Of a stretch of 64,000 nucleotides of DNA, positions 17,164-26,064 are shown piece after piece (within the stretch, counting starts at the first letter, position 1; every line of letters begins with the position of its first letter). The DNA is taken from contig NZ_CP101454.1 in assembly GCF_024362405.1 (NCBI RefSeq), positions 1,302,001 to 1,366,000 of the forward strand, in the 5' to 3' direction. The notes below the pieces were generated by a model. The model had not been told where the DNA came from. It ran no database searches and saw only the letters and a program-made list of their open reading frames with translations. The stretch is from Halorarius litoreus (GTDB taxonomy: Archaea > Halobacteriota > Halobacteria > Halobacteriales > Haloarculaceae). The translations under genes and the position numbers were made by a program.

Positions 17164-17625
17164 ATGCCCTCCCGCAGAGCCGCCCTCCGAGCCGGTGGGC
17201 TCGCCGCGACGACGGCACTCGCCGGCTGTTCGCGCCTCCCGTTCGTGACCGGGCCGAAGCTCACGCTGAACGTGTTCAACTTCACCGACGAACGGCGGTT
17301 CATCTCCGTCGAGTTGCTGCGAGCGGCCGGCATCGAGCGCAGCGAATCGGTCGTCTACGACCGGCAGTTCGATGTGCCACCACACGACAGCGAGGACTCG
17401 GGAAGGCGACGGGACGAGGACGCCGTCGAGAGCCGGAAGTACGTCGTCAGAGCCGGCTACGACGACGGACCGACCCGCGAGTTCACGTACTTCCCGGACT
17501 GCGCCGAGACGGGTGACCACCCCGACGAAGAGCTGTACGTCGAACTCCACTCGCGGGGCGACGGCGGCCCGCCGTACATCGACTTCCAGCAGAACCTGTG
17601 TGGCCGCGATACGCTACAGTACTAA
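17164..17625 (+). CDS. Tat lipoprotein of unknown function
   Basis: The 153-residue protein starts at ATG 17164. The signal has SRRAAL and a lipobox LAGC near residue 22, so it is expected to be Tat-exported and lipid-modified. The mature domain begins with a beta-strand 'LTLNVFNFTDE' and a second 'RKYVVRAGYDDGPTREFTYFPDC', probably an immunoglobulin-like or C2-like beta sandwich with two Cys. No family recognised. Its TAA overlaps the stop of the convergent VUT transporter. Confidence 0.7.
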   Translation: MPSRRAALRAGGLAATTALAGCSRLPFVTGPKLTLNVFNFTDERRFISVELLRAAGIERSESVVYDRQFDVPPHDSEDSGRRRDEDAVESRKYVVRAGYDDGPTREFTYFPDCAETGDHPDEELYVELHSRGDGGPPYIDFQQNLCGRDTLQY

Positions 17626-18338
17626 TCCGAGACGATGGGGTCGGCGTGCCCCGACTCCGAGGAGCGAACGAGGTTCGTGACGAGGTAGACGAACGGCGTG
17701 TCGACGACGGCGACGGTGAGTTTCAGGAGGTACTGGCCGACCATCAGCGCGGCGATGGCCGAGAGCGGAAGCCCGAGCTGGGGGTTCAGGCCGGCACGGG
17801 GCAGGACGTAGAAGGCGACGCCGACGAACAGCACGGTGTCGAGAATCTGTGAGGTGGCCGTCGAGCCGATGTTCCGGAGCCAGAGTTTGTCCTTGCCGGT
17901 CACGTCGCGGATGGCGTGGAACACGACGACGTCCCAGTTCTGCGAGACCAGATAGGCGAGCAGGCTCGCACCGACGATGTTGGCGCTCTGCAGGAGGACG
18001 GACTCGTACGCCGACGACGGGACCGCGTTTATGGGCGCAGCGGGCGCGACGACGGTCGAGTAGACCAACGCGAGCATGACGAAGTTCATGAAGAACGCGA
18101 CGTTGACCATCCGCTGGGCCGCGATTTTCCCGTAGAGTTCGGCGTAGCAGTCCGACGCGAAGTACGTCAGCGCGTAGGCGACGGCCGCACCCGGCAGGAT
18201 GAGCTGGGCGCCCGCGACGGGAATCGAGAACGGGAGCTGGAACCCCAGCAGTTTGGCGGCCGTCAGCTGCGAGGTGACGAGCGCCGTGACGAACAGCGCG
18301 AGCAGTGCCGTCGCGCCGAGCGGAACGTCTCTACTCAT
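17622..18338 (-). CDS. Queuosine-precursor (VUT/YhhQ family) transporter
   Basis: The 238-residue membrane protein has six predicted helices. Conserved family features are the 'NVAFFMNFVM' helix, the 'YAELYGKIAAQRMVN' loop and 'SQNWDVVVFHAIRD' with the conserved D. In bacteria such transporters take up preQ0/preQ1. In archaea preQ0 feeds archaeosine synthesis. The first codons overlap the 3' end of a small ribbon-helix-helix gene by 8 bases, so the two are surely co-transcribed and possibly co-regulated. Confidence 0.85.
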   Translation of the reverse strand: MSRDVPLGATALLALFVTALVTSQLTAAKLLGFQLPFSIPVAGAQLILPGAAVAYALTYFASDCYAELYGKIAAQRMVNVAFFMNFVMLALVYSTVVAPAAPINAVPSSAYESVLLQSANIVGASLLAYLVSQNWDVVVFHAIRDVTGKDKLWLRNIGSTATSQILDTVLFVGVAFYVLPRAGLNPQLGLPLSAIAALMVGQYLLKLTVAVVDTPFVYLVTNLVRSSESGHADPIVSD

Positions 18339-18507
18339 CGGGCTGGAGGCGACCGTGGCGTTCGTCGATCTCGTCGAGGATGTCGAGGTTCTTCCGGATG
18401 GACGCGCGGATGGCGTCGCTCCGGTTGACGTACTTCCCGTCGTCGCCGACGTGTTCGTCGAGGTCGTCGAGGAGCTCCTGGGGTATCTCGACGCTTATCT
18501 TGGGCAT
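18331..18507 (-). CDS. Small ribbon-helix-helix transcriptional regulator
   Basis: The 58-residue protein begins with the beta-strand MPKISVEIP and continues 'QELLDDLDEHVGDDGKYVNRSDAIRASI', the classical RHH/CopG pattern with the conserved NRS-D-AIR motif. A basic then acidic helix ends it. It is probably a DNA-binding dimer. It lies directly upstream of the VUT transporter (overlap 8 bases) and has its own TATA-like element (ttaagtattc, 18526-18535), so autoregulation of the pair is plausible. Confidence 0.8.
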   Translation of the reverse strand: MPKISVEIPQELLDDLDEHVGDDGKYVNRSDAIRASIRKNLDILDEIDERHGRLQPDE

Positions 18508-18565
18508 ACTCGGCGATTACCCCGAGAATACTTAAGCGTCGTCAGTCGCGCGCAGAATTACGGCG

Positions 18566-20842
18566 TCAGTCCGACGCCGGTTCGACGGTGGGTTTGCCGC
18601 CACCGCGACGCCCGCCGAGCGTGACGACCCACAGCACGGCGAGGCCGAGTCCGTACATCGCCATCACGGGGATGCCGATGAGGAACATCATGAACACGCC
18701 GCGGGGCGACAGCAGGGCGACGAGCGCGAACACGGAGATGGTGACCTCGCGCCAGCGCCGGACGAACGTGTCGTAGCGGAGGAGGCCACCGGCGTGGAAC
18801 AGCCACATCGTCACCGGGATACACGAGATGAGGCCGACGCCGATGGTGGTGAAGAACACCAGCCAGCCGAAGTTGTTGATGCGGTAGGCGATGACCATGT
18901 GCGCCTGGATGGCGTCCGCCGCCAGGTACGAGATGATGGTCGGTGCGACGTAGAGGAAGCCGAACAGGCTCCCCGCGACGAGCGTCACGAGGATGCTGCC
19001 GCCCCACAGCCCGAGGACGCGACGGTCCCCGCGGGCGAGGCCGCGCTCCTTCAGCGCGGGCCAGGCGTAGTAGAGCAACACGGGGAGCGCGGCCACGGCA
19101 CCGGCGATGGTCGCGACCTTGATCTCGAAGATGAGCGCCTCGACCGGGTGAAGCGCCACGATGTCGACCTGGTCGGCGACGACCTGGTCGGGGAGCTTCC
19201 GGAGGAACTGGTCGCGCAGGCGGCCGATGCCGCCCGTGTAGAGGACGTAGAAGACGACCGCGAGGACGGTCATGAACGTCCCGATGATGCGGAACGCCTT
19301 CGAGGAGAGCGAGGAGGCGATGAAGGCGATGTCGTAGTAGTAGCCGCCGATGTCGTCCTCGTCGACCTCGTCTTCGGTGAACGCCGAGAGCATTCCCGCA
19401 CCGGTGCGCGAGAACACGTTGCCCTCCTCCTCCTCGTCGGGGGCGGGTTCCACGTAGTTGCCGTCCTCGTCGATGTTGTTCGCGGCCGAAGCCGTCGCAC
19501 CCTTCTCGACGGGGTCGGCCTCGACGAGTTCCTGCGCCTCGTCGAAGCGGTCGAGGATGGCCTCGGCTTTCATGTCGTCGCCGTCCCCGAGCGCCGCACT
19601 GGCCAGCGAGAGCGCCTGCTGTTCGGTCATGTCGGCGAAGGCCTCCGGTGGGGCGGCCCGGACGCCGGCAGCGTTCAGTTCGCCGACGTCGATGTCGCCC
19701 GGCGAGCCCGTGCTCGCTGGCGCGGGGCCACCCAGTCCACCCTCGGCGGCGACGAGCTCGTCGAGCGCCTTGAACATCAGGTAGACGAGCGCCAGGAAGC
19801 CGGTGACCACGCCGACACCGAGGGCGGCGACGGCCAGCGCGACCGTCGCGTCGACGCCGAACAGCGTCGACGTGGCGAGCGCGTCCGGAATCTTGGTATC
19901 GAGGTACGGCCCGACGAGCGCCACCGAGTCGATGCGGGGGAGGTAGGCGTCGGCAGCGCCGTTCGTCAATGCCCGGCCGATAAAGAACACGACGGCGGCG
20001 GCGACGACGCCGACGCCAGCGATGCGGTTCCAGTGGTCGCGGAACACCTCGCGGGAGTCGATGCGCTCGCCGGCCTGCTGGGCGTTGACGAGGAACTTCG
20101 TGAGCGACAGCGAGAAGCCGTAGAGGAACACGAGCGGCGTGGCCCACATGACCTGCGTGAGCGGGTCCGGCGGGGTGAACAGCGCGCCGATGGCGTAGAG
20201 GCCGACGATGGCGTGTTTCCAGTAGTCGCGGAACGTCTGGTAGGGGACGATGCCCGACAGCGAGAGACCGGCCATCGCGAGCGGGAGCTGGGCGGCGAGC
20301 CCGAACGAGATGGACAGCAGGAACACGAACTGCGCCCACTTCACGATGGAGTAGTTGGGCTGGAACCCGGCCTGGACGGCGTTGCTGGAGAGGAACTCGA
20401 AGGCGAGCGGGAAGAACAGCAGATAGCCGTAAGCCGCCCCGCCCAGCAACAGGAGGATGCTCATGAGGACGGCGACGGCGATCTTCCACCGGGGGACACC
20501 GCGGGGCCAGATGCCGCGTTCCTTCAGCGCGTCCCGGGAGTAGTAGAGCAGAAGGGGTAACGCGAGGAGGATACCGACGACGAGGCCGATCTTCACCTGA
20601 AGGAGGATGACGTCGAACGGCGTGACTGCGACGATGTCGGCGTCGGGCGCCTGCGCGAGCAGGTCGGCTTTCATCCGCGCCCAGCCGAACGCCCGGAGGA
20701 AGTAGATGGTGGCGATGAGCCCGATGACGAAGAGGATGAACACCTTCTGGAGATGCTTCTGGGCGGCTCTGAGCATCGCCCCCAGCGTCTCCCGGCCGTC
20801 CATGACGGTGTTCGCGACGTCCTCGTCGATGGCTCCAGACAC
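18566..20842 (-). CDS. tatC2: Twin-arginine translocase TatCt (tandem double TatC)
   Basis: The 758-residue protein is the haloarchaeal fused double TatC. The first TatC half (about residues 35-370) is joined by an acidic, Ala/Glu-rich linker (about residues 380-480) to a second TatC half (about 510-740). Each half has six helices and the family loops: 'KERGIWPRGVPRWK' and 'KERGLARGDRRV', with the 'FxPP' region as 'GALFTPPDPLTQ' and 'LLSPRGVFMMF'. With TatCo it forms the Tat receptor for folded-protein export, the dominant route in haloarchaea. It is transcribed divergently from tatCo across 158 bases. Confidence 0.92.
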   Translation of the reverse strand: MSGAIDEDVANTVMDGRETLGAMLRAAQKHLQKVFILFVIGLIATIYFLRAFGWARMKADLLAQAPDADIVAVTPFDVILLQVKIGLVVGILLALPLLLYYSRDALKERGIWPRGVPRWKIAVAVLMSILLLLGGAAYGYLLFFPLAFEFLSSNAVQAGFQPNYSIVKWAQFVFLLSISFGLAAQLPLAMAGLSLSGIVPYQTFRDYWKHAIVGLYAIGALFTPPDPLTQVMWATPLVFLYGFSLSLTKFLVNAQQAGERIDSREVFRDHWNRIAGVGVVAAAVVFFIGRALTNGAADAYLPRIDSVALVGPYLDTKIPDALATSTLFGVDATVALAVAALGVGVVTGFLALVYLMFKALDELVAAEGGLGGPAPASTGSPGDIDVGELNAAGVRAAPPEAFADMTEQQALSLASAALGDGDDMKAEAILDRFDEAQELVEADPVEKGATASAANNIDEDGNYVEPAPDEEEEGNVFSRTGAGMLSAFTEDEVDEDDIGGYYYDIAFIASSLSSKAFRIIGTFMTVLAVVFYVLYTGGIGRLRDQFLRKLPDQVVADQVDIVALHPVEALIFEIKVATIAGAVAALPVLLYYAWPALKERGLARGDRRVLGLWGGSILVTLVAGSLFGFLYVAPTIISYLAADAIQAHMVIAYRINNFGWLVFFTTIGVGLISCIPVTMWLFHAGGLLRYDTFVRRWREVTISVFALVALLSPRGVFMMFLIGIPVMAMYGLGLAVLWVVTLGGRRGGGKPTVEPASD

Positions 20843-21000
20843 GCACGTGGGTTAGCCGCTCCGCGTTATCAATCTTTCACGACGGCGTGGACGGCCGATT
20901 CGAGACGCGGGGCGGCGATGGGGGCACCACCCGTGACCCGCCGACGGCGGCCGCGAGTGGAGAAGAAGGCTTACAATCGGGCAGGACCCACCACTCGCTA

Positions 21001-22335
21001 ATGGCCGAGGAGCCGGGCGACGACCGAGCGGACCGGGAGTCGACCGAGTCGGCACCCGATGGCTCGCCTGACGCGGACCACCACGAGTCCACGGACGAGG
21101 AGCCGTCGGTGCGCCCGGACGAGCCCGCTGACGAATCCCCCGGCGACGCGCCGGACGACGACGAGGAGGACGATCCCGTGGGCGATTCGACGCCCTCCAG
21201 CGACGACGCCTCCGACGACGGCGAGGAGGCGGACGACGAGGTGCCGTCGGTGACCACCGACGAGGAGTTCAACACACTCGCCGCAGACGACGAGGAAGAC
21301 GACGGCGAGGCGGACGACGACCTCGGTGACATCACCGACGCGTACGGCCTCCCGGAGTCGAACACCACCGACGAGGAGCAGGCGCGGTGGGCCGGTGACG
21401 AGCGAACCGCCGACGACCCGGCTGCCGACGACCCTACTGCCGACGACGCGGCGCTCGACGCCCCGGCATCTGACGGCGGGTACGCGGACGACGACCCGTA
21501 CGCGACGTACGACGACTACGAACTCGGTGGAGAGGTAGACGACGAGGTCGGAGTCCACGAGGGCGCCCCGGACGACCAGGAGATGCCGCTCGCGGACCAC
21601 ATCGAGGAGATGGTCAAGCGGCTCGGCGTCGTCGTCATCGTGATGGCCGTCGTCTCCGGGATCGTGTTCCCGTTCGGCGAGGACCTCATCAACTTCCTCT
21701 GGTACTCGTATCTCCCGGGAACCGTCGGGCAGTGTCCCGAAGCCGCCGCGACGGCGCAGGACCTCGGGCCGGGCGACGCCGCGTGTCCCCGTGTCTACCA
21801 TCCGCTCGCGGTCATCCTCGCGCGGCTGAAGGTGGCGACGCTCGCCGGCTTCCTCGTCGCGCTCCCCGTGTTCGTCTACGAGACGTACCTGTTCATGCGC
21901 CCCGGGCTCTACCCGAAGGAGCGCCGCTACTACCTCGCGAGCGTCCCGACGAGCCTCGTGCTCGCGGCGGTCGGCGTCGCGTTCGCCCACTTCCTCGTCA
22001 TCCCCGCCATCTTCACGTACTTCGTCTACTACTCCGACTCCGCGACGACCATCGCGTTCGGCCTCGCGGAGACGTTCGACCTGATGGTGCTGCTGATGGG
22101 CGGGTTCGCCATCGTGTTCCAGATTCCGCTGTTCATCATGCTCGCGCTGATGATGGGCCTGGTGACGAGACAGTGGATGGCCGACCGCCGGCTCATCTTC
22201 TGGGGCGTCTACGCCGGGCTGGCGTTCCTGTTCAGTCCCGACCCGACCGGGATGGCGCCCATCATCGTCGCGGCGACGATGATTACGCTCCACGAGGGGA
22301 CGCTCCTGCTCGCGAAGTGGACCGGGCGGAAGTAG
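21001..22335 (+). CDS. tatC1: Twin-arginine translocase TatCo with long acidic N-terminal extension
   Basis: The 444-residue protein has a conventional TatC domain at about residues 195-440. It contains 'MPLADHIEEMVKRL', 'FPFGEDLINFLWYSY', 'LKVATLAGFLVALPVFVYETYLFMRPGLYPKERRYYL' and 'LFSPDPTGMAPII'. Before it come about 190 residues of D, E, S and A with tandem ADDP-type motifs, certainly disordered. The start at 21001 is chosen because a TATA-like 'gcttacaat' lies about 30 bases upstream. The frame is open further upstream, but the earlier residues look untranslated. Confidence 0.9.
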   Translation: MAEEPGDDRADRESTESAPDGSPDADHHESTDEEPSVRPDEPADESPGDAPDDDEEDDPVGDSTPSSDDASDDGEEADDEVPSVTTDEEFNTLAADDEEDDGEADDDLGDITDAYGLPESNTTDEEQARWAGDERTADDPAADDPTADDAALDAPASDGGYADDDPYATYDDYELGGEVDDEVGVHEGAPDDQEMPLADHIEEMVKRLGVVVIVMAVVSGIVFPFGEDLINFLWYSYLPGTVGQCPEAAATAQDLGPGDAACPRVYHPLAVILARLKVATLAGFLVALPVFVYETYLFMRPGLYPKERRYYLASVPTSLVLAAVGVAFAHFLVIPAIFTYFVYYSDSATTIAFGLAETFDLMVLLMGGFAIVFQIPLFIMLALMMGLVTRQWMADRRLIFWGVYAGLAFLFSPDPTGMAPIIVAATMITLHEGTLLLAKWTGRK

Positions 22336-22421
22336 GGCCGCAGACGCGCCCCGGTTGGGTCGGGAGCGCGCTGCCGGGCGGCCGCCAGAAGACCTATTCG
22401 GCGTAGCGCACGACTCCACCT

Positions 22422-23075
22422 GTGTCCCCACCAACACGACGGCGCTTCCTCCGAGCCGGCGGCCTCGCACTCGGCGTCGGCCTCGCCGGCTGTGCGACGC
22501 GAGCCCTCGATGGCGACCGGGACGACGCCACGCCGTCGCCGACGGCCAGCGAACCGACGTACGCCCGCCGCGTCGACGCGCCGGAATCGACGACGGTACG
22601 AAACCACGACGGGGAGCCGGTCGTTCGCTCGTCCGCGCACACTCCCGAGGCGAACCTGTTCGAGGAGTCGGCGAGCTGGGCCTACGAGGCCTGGCTCGTC
22701 GCCGACCAGCGCGACCGGGAGGCGCTCGACGTGTCACGAGCGACGGCGGGGGCGGACGCCGCACGGCAGTTCCTCGCCGACACCGACCTGTCGACGGCGA
22801 CGGTGCTCGTCCACCAGTACACCGTCCCCGAGTGTGAGACGCATCGGCTCGACCGGCTGGAGTGGCGGACCGACGCCCAGTGCGGCGACAGGGCGTGCGT
22901 CGACATCCAGCTCCGGTACGAGGATACAACGTGGGATGGCGACTGTCAGGCCAGCGAGACGGACGAGCTCGACGGTGGCCCGCCGTACCCCGAGGGGACG
23001 TACGCCAGCGAAGCCACGCTCGTCCGCATCCCCAGCGAGATACAGTCGTACGGGTCGTTCGGCTACCAGGTCTGA
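22422..23075 (+). CDS. Tat lipoprotein of unknown function
   Basis: The 217-residue protein starts at GTG 22422 and has RRRFLRAGG and a lipobox LAGC near residue 24. The mature part is acidic, with four Cys in the second half (PECE, AQCGDRACVD, DGDCQAS), probably as disulfides in an exported beta domain. Family not recognised. It follows tatCo by 86 bases on the same strand and is a likely Tat client. Confidence 0.7.
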   Translation: MSPPTRRRFLRAGGLALGVGLAGCATRALDGDRDDATPSPTASEPTYARRVDAPESTTVRNHDGEPVVRSSAHTPEANLFEESASWAYEAWLVADQRDREALDVSRATAGADAARQFLADTDLSTATVLVHQYTVPECETHRLDRLEWRTDAQCGDRACVDIQLRYEDTTWDGDCQASETDELDGGPPYPEGTYASEATLVRIPSEIQSYGSFGYQV

Positions 23076-23082
23076 GTCGGCG

Positions 23083-24060
23083 TCAGCTCGACAGCTCCGC
23101 CAGCTCGTAGCGGACGGTCTCCGCGAGCCCCTCGGCGAGCGGCCGGTGCTCGATGCCGAGTTCCTCGCGCGCCTTGCGGTTGTCCCCGAGATACGTCACC
23201 CCGGCGAGGACGCGGAGGCTCTCTGCCCGGTAGTCCTTCGGGAGCGTGACGGCCCGTTCGAGGAGCCCGGCGACGGTGGCGAGCCCGCCGAACAGCGCCG
23301 GCGGGACGGCTCGTGGCGGGTCGCGGCCGGCAGCGTCGGCCACGATGTCGAAGATGTCGACGAGGGTGGCAGGCTCGCCGCCGACGATGTAGTCCTCGCC
23401 CGGCGTGCCGTGCTCCATCGCGAGGACGTGTGCCCGGGCGATGTCCTCGACGTGGCCCGGCGAGTAGGCGACCTCGCGGGGAAGCATCGGCAGGTCGCCG
23501 CGCAGGAAGTCGCGGAGCGCGTCGCCGAAGACGCTCGTGTCGTCGGGACCGTAGACGAGCCCCGGCATGACCGTCACGAGGGGGAGGCCGTCGTCGACCA
23601 TCGGCTCGGCCACCTCGTAGTGGGCTTCCCACTTCGTCCGGTCGTAGGCGGTCAGGTGCGGGCCGGCGTAGCGGTACGACTCGTCGACGACCTCGCCACC
23701 CGTATCGGAGTTCACGGCGAGCGTGCTGGTGTAGACCCCCTTCTCGATGCCGAGGTCGGCCATCGTCTCGAGGACGTTGCGCGTCCCCTCGACGTTGATG
23801 CGCTCGCCCAGCGTCGGGTCGGTCGCGCCGACGTCGTACCAGCCGGCGACGTGGAACACCCCGTCGACGCCGTCCATCGGCCCCCGGAGCGTCTCGGGGT
23901 CGGTGATGTCGCCCTCGACGACCGTCGCCCCTGCGGCTTCGAGGTCGCTCGCCTTCGACGGCGTCCGGGCGAGCACCACGACGTCGTGGCCGTCGTCGAG
24001 CAACTGGTGGGCGACGTGCCCGCCGACGAACCCGGTCGCACCGGTGATGAAATACTCCAT
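23083..24060 (-). CDS. NAD-dependent epimerase/dehydratase (extended SDR)
   Basis: The 325-residue protein has the extended-SDR NAD motif GATGFVGG at residues 7-13. Catalytic Tyr and Lys are in 'YDRTKWEAHY' and the substrate loop in 'VVEGDITD'. It resembles dihydroflavonol-reductase-like or NAD-dependent epimerase proteins common in haloarchaea. Substrate unknown. The stop is 8 bases from the convergent lipoprotein. Confidence 0.85.
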   Translation of the reverse strand: MEYFITGATGFVGGHVAHQLLDDGHDVVVLARTPSKASDLEAAGATVVEGDITDPETLRGPMDGVDGVFHVAGWYDVGATDPTLGERINVEGTRNVLETMADLGIEKGVYTSTLAVNSDTGGEVVDESYRYAGPHLTAYDRTKWEAHYEVAEPMVDDGLPLVTVMPGLVYGPDDTSVFGDALRDFLRGDLPMLPREVAYSPGHVEDIARAHVLAMEHGTPGEDYIVGGEPATLVDIFDIVADAAGRDPPRAVPPALFGGLATVAGLLERAVTLPKDYRAESLRVLAGVTYLGDNRKAREELGIEHRPLAEGLAETVRYELAELSS

Positions 24061-24170
24061 GCACAGACAGGACGCGACCGCCGTCGAAAACGCTGCCGGC
24101 GTCGGTGGGCGGCCGGGTGCCGCCGCGGAGAGCCAACTTCATACCCCCCGGCCGACTAGCCGGCACCAGC

Positions 24171-25181
24171 ATGGACGCGCCCCTGTGGACCGACCAGTAC
24201 GCGCCCTCCGTCGAGGACCTCCCACAGCCGACCGTCCGCGAGTACCTGACGAAGGCCCGCGACGAGCCAATCAACCTCGTGCTCTACGGGCCGAAGGGCG
24301 CGGGCAAGACCGCGGCGGCGCGGGCGCTCGCCCGGCAGGCCCACGACGACCACGACAACGACCTCGTGGAGCTGAACGTCGCGGACTTCTTCGACCGGAC
24401 GAAGAAGGAGATCACGAACGACCCGCGGTTCGACCAGTTTCTCACGGGCAAGTCGCGGATGAGCAAACGCGACATGATCAACCACGTGCTGAAGGAGTCG
24501 GCCTCCTATGCGCCCGTCTCCGGGCAGTACAAGACCGTTCTCCTGGACAACGCCGAGTCCATCCGCGAGGACTTCCAGCAGGCCCTCCGTCGAGTCATGG
24601 AGCAGTACGCCGAGAACACGCAGTTCGTCATCGCGACGCGCCAGCCCTCGAAACTGATTCCGCCAATCAAGTCGCGGTGTTTCCCCGTCCCGGTGAACGC
24701 CCCCACCCACGACCAGACCGTCACAGCCCTGCGTCGCATCGTCGACGCCGCCGAGGTGGAGTACGACGACGAGGGGCTGGAGTACGTCGCGGGCTACGGC
24801 GGCGGCGACCTCCGGAAGTCCGTCCTCGGCGCACAGACGACCGCCGAGCAGGAAGGCGAGGTGACGATGCAGGCCGCCTACGAGACCCTCGGCGATATCG
24901 GCAACGACGAGAAGATTACGGAGATGCTCGAAGCCGCCGAAGGGAGCGACTTCTCCGAGGCCCGAAGCCACCTCGACGACCTCATCTACACCGAGGGGTA
25001 CGACGGCGCGGAGATACTGGAGGACGTTCTCAGAGTCGGGCGCTCGCGGTACGACGGCCACCGACTCGCGAAGCTGTACGAACTCGCCGGCGAGGTCGAC
25101 ATGGGGCTCACCGAGTCCACGAGCGACCGCGCGCAACTGGGGCATCTGCTCGCGGAGATCGGCGCGCCGGTCGACGCCTGA
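24171..25181 (+). CDS. rfcC: Replication factor C small subunit 2 (RfcC-type) with degenerate Walker B
   Basis: The 336-residue AAA+ clamp-loader subunit has Walker A GPKGAGKT (residues about 42-49). Walker B appears as VLLDNAES, where the usual DEAD is DNAE, so the catalytic Glu is replaced by Asn. The SRC arginine-finger motif is present (KSRCF) and helical collar sequences follow. It probably binds ATP poorly or does not hydrolyse it. ATG 24171 is preceded at 31 bases by a TATA-like element. It sits 95 bases upstream of pcna in the same orientation. Confidence 0.85.
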   Translation: MDAPLWTDQYAPSVEDLPQPTVREYLTKARDEPINLVLYGPKGAGKTAAARALARQAHDDHDNDLVELNVADFFDRTKKEITNDPRFDQFLTGKSRMSKRDMINHVLKESASYAPVSGQYKTVLLDNAESIREDFQQALRRVMEQYAENTQFVIATRQPSKLIPPIKSRCFPVPVNAPTHDQTVTALRRIVDAAEVEYDDEGLEYVAGYGGGDLRKSVLGAQTTAEQEGEVTMQAAYETLGDIGNDEKITEMLEAAEGSDFSEARSHLDDLIYTEGYDGAEILEDVLRVGRSRYDGHRLAKLYELAGEVDMGLTESTSDRAQLGHLLAEIGAPVDA

Positions 25182-25240
25182 GCTCGGACTCGCGGCCTCA
25201 CGCGCGAGCGGACGTGCGGTGAAGCATTATCGAAGAGGTG

Positions 25241-25250
25241 AGTTTTTAAC
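25241..25250 (+). promoter_or_regulatory. TATA-like promoter element of pcna
   Basis: The stretch 'agtttttaac' is centred about 30 bases before the pcna ATG at 25276, implying a leaderless transcript independent of rfcC. Confidence 0.5.
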
Positions 25251-25275
25251 ACGCGGTTTCGTACCTCGCGACAAG

Positions 25276-26019
25276 ATGTTCAAGGCTATCGTGAGCGCCG
25301 AGACGCTCCGGGACGCGCTCGACTCCGTGAGCGTGCTGGTCGACGAGTGCAAGATCCGTCTCAACGAGGACGGGCTCGCCATCCGCGCCGTCGACCCCGC
25401 GAACGTGGGGATGGTGGACCTCGAACTCGACGCGAGCGCCTTCGAGTCGTACGAAACTGATGGGGGCGTCATCGGCGTCAACCTCGCCCGCCTCGAGGAG
25501 TTCGCCGGGATGGCCGACTCCGGCCAGCTCGTCCAGCTCGAACTCGACGAGGAGACCCGCAAACTCCACATCAAGATCGAGGGACTCGAGGGGACGCTCG
25601 CGCTCATCGACCCCGACTCCATCCGGCAGGAGCCGGACCTCCCGGACCTCGACCTCCCCGCCGAAGTCATCATCGAGGGGAAGGACATCGGCCGCGCCGT
25701 CAAGGCCGCCGACATGGTCTCCGACCACATCGCGCTCGGCGTCGACGCCACCGAGGAGATCTTCTACGTCGACGCGGAGGGCGACACCGACGACGTCCAC
25801 CTCGAACTCACGACCGACGACCTCATCGCGCTCACGCCCGGCGACGCCCGCTCGCTGTTCTCGCTCGACTACCTGAAGGACATGAACAAGGCAATCCCGA
25901 AGGACGCCGAGGTGACGATGGAACTCGGCGAGGAGTTCCCCGTGAAGATGCACTTCGACCTCGCGGAAGGAAATGGTAGTGTAACGTATATGCTCGCCCC
26001 CCGTATCCAGAGCGACTGA
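25276..26019 (+). CDS. pcna: DNA polymerase sliding clamp PCNA
   Basis: The 247-residue protein starts with the expected '[18 protein letters not shown]'. The two PCNA domains are linked by '[18 protein letters not shown]', the interdomain connector used by PIP-box proteins. The C-terminus '[10 protein letters not shown]' is archaeal. It is a homotrimeric clamp loaded by RFC onto PolD or PolB. The very acidic surface is typical of halophiles. Confidence 0.97.
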   Translation: MFKAIVSAETLRDALDSVSVLVDECKIRLNEDGLAIRAVDPANVGMVDLELDASAFESYETDGGVIGVNLARLEEFAGMADSGQLVQLELDEETRKLHIKIEGLEGTLALIDPDSIRQEPDLPDLDLPAEVIIEGKDIGRAVKAADMVSDHIALGVDATEEIFYVDAEGDTDDVHLELTTDDLIALTPGDARSLFSLDYLKDMNKAIPKDAEVTMELGEEFPVKMHFDLAEGNGSVTYMLAPRIQSD

Positions 26020-26064
26020 ACGAGCCGCTCGTCTCGGGCTTTCTCCCTCTCGTCTCTGCCGTTG

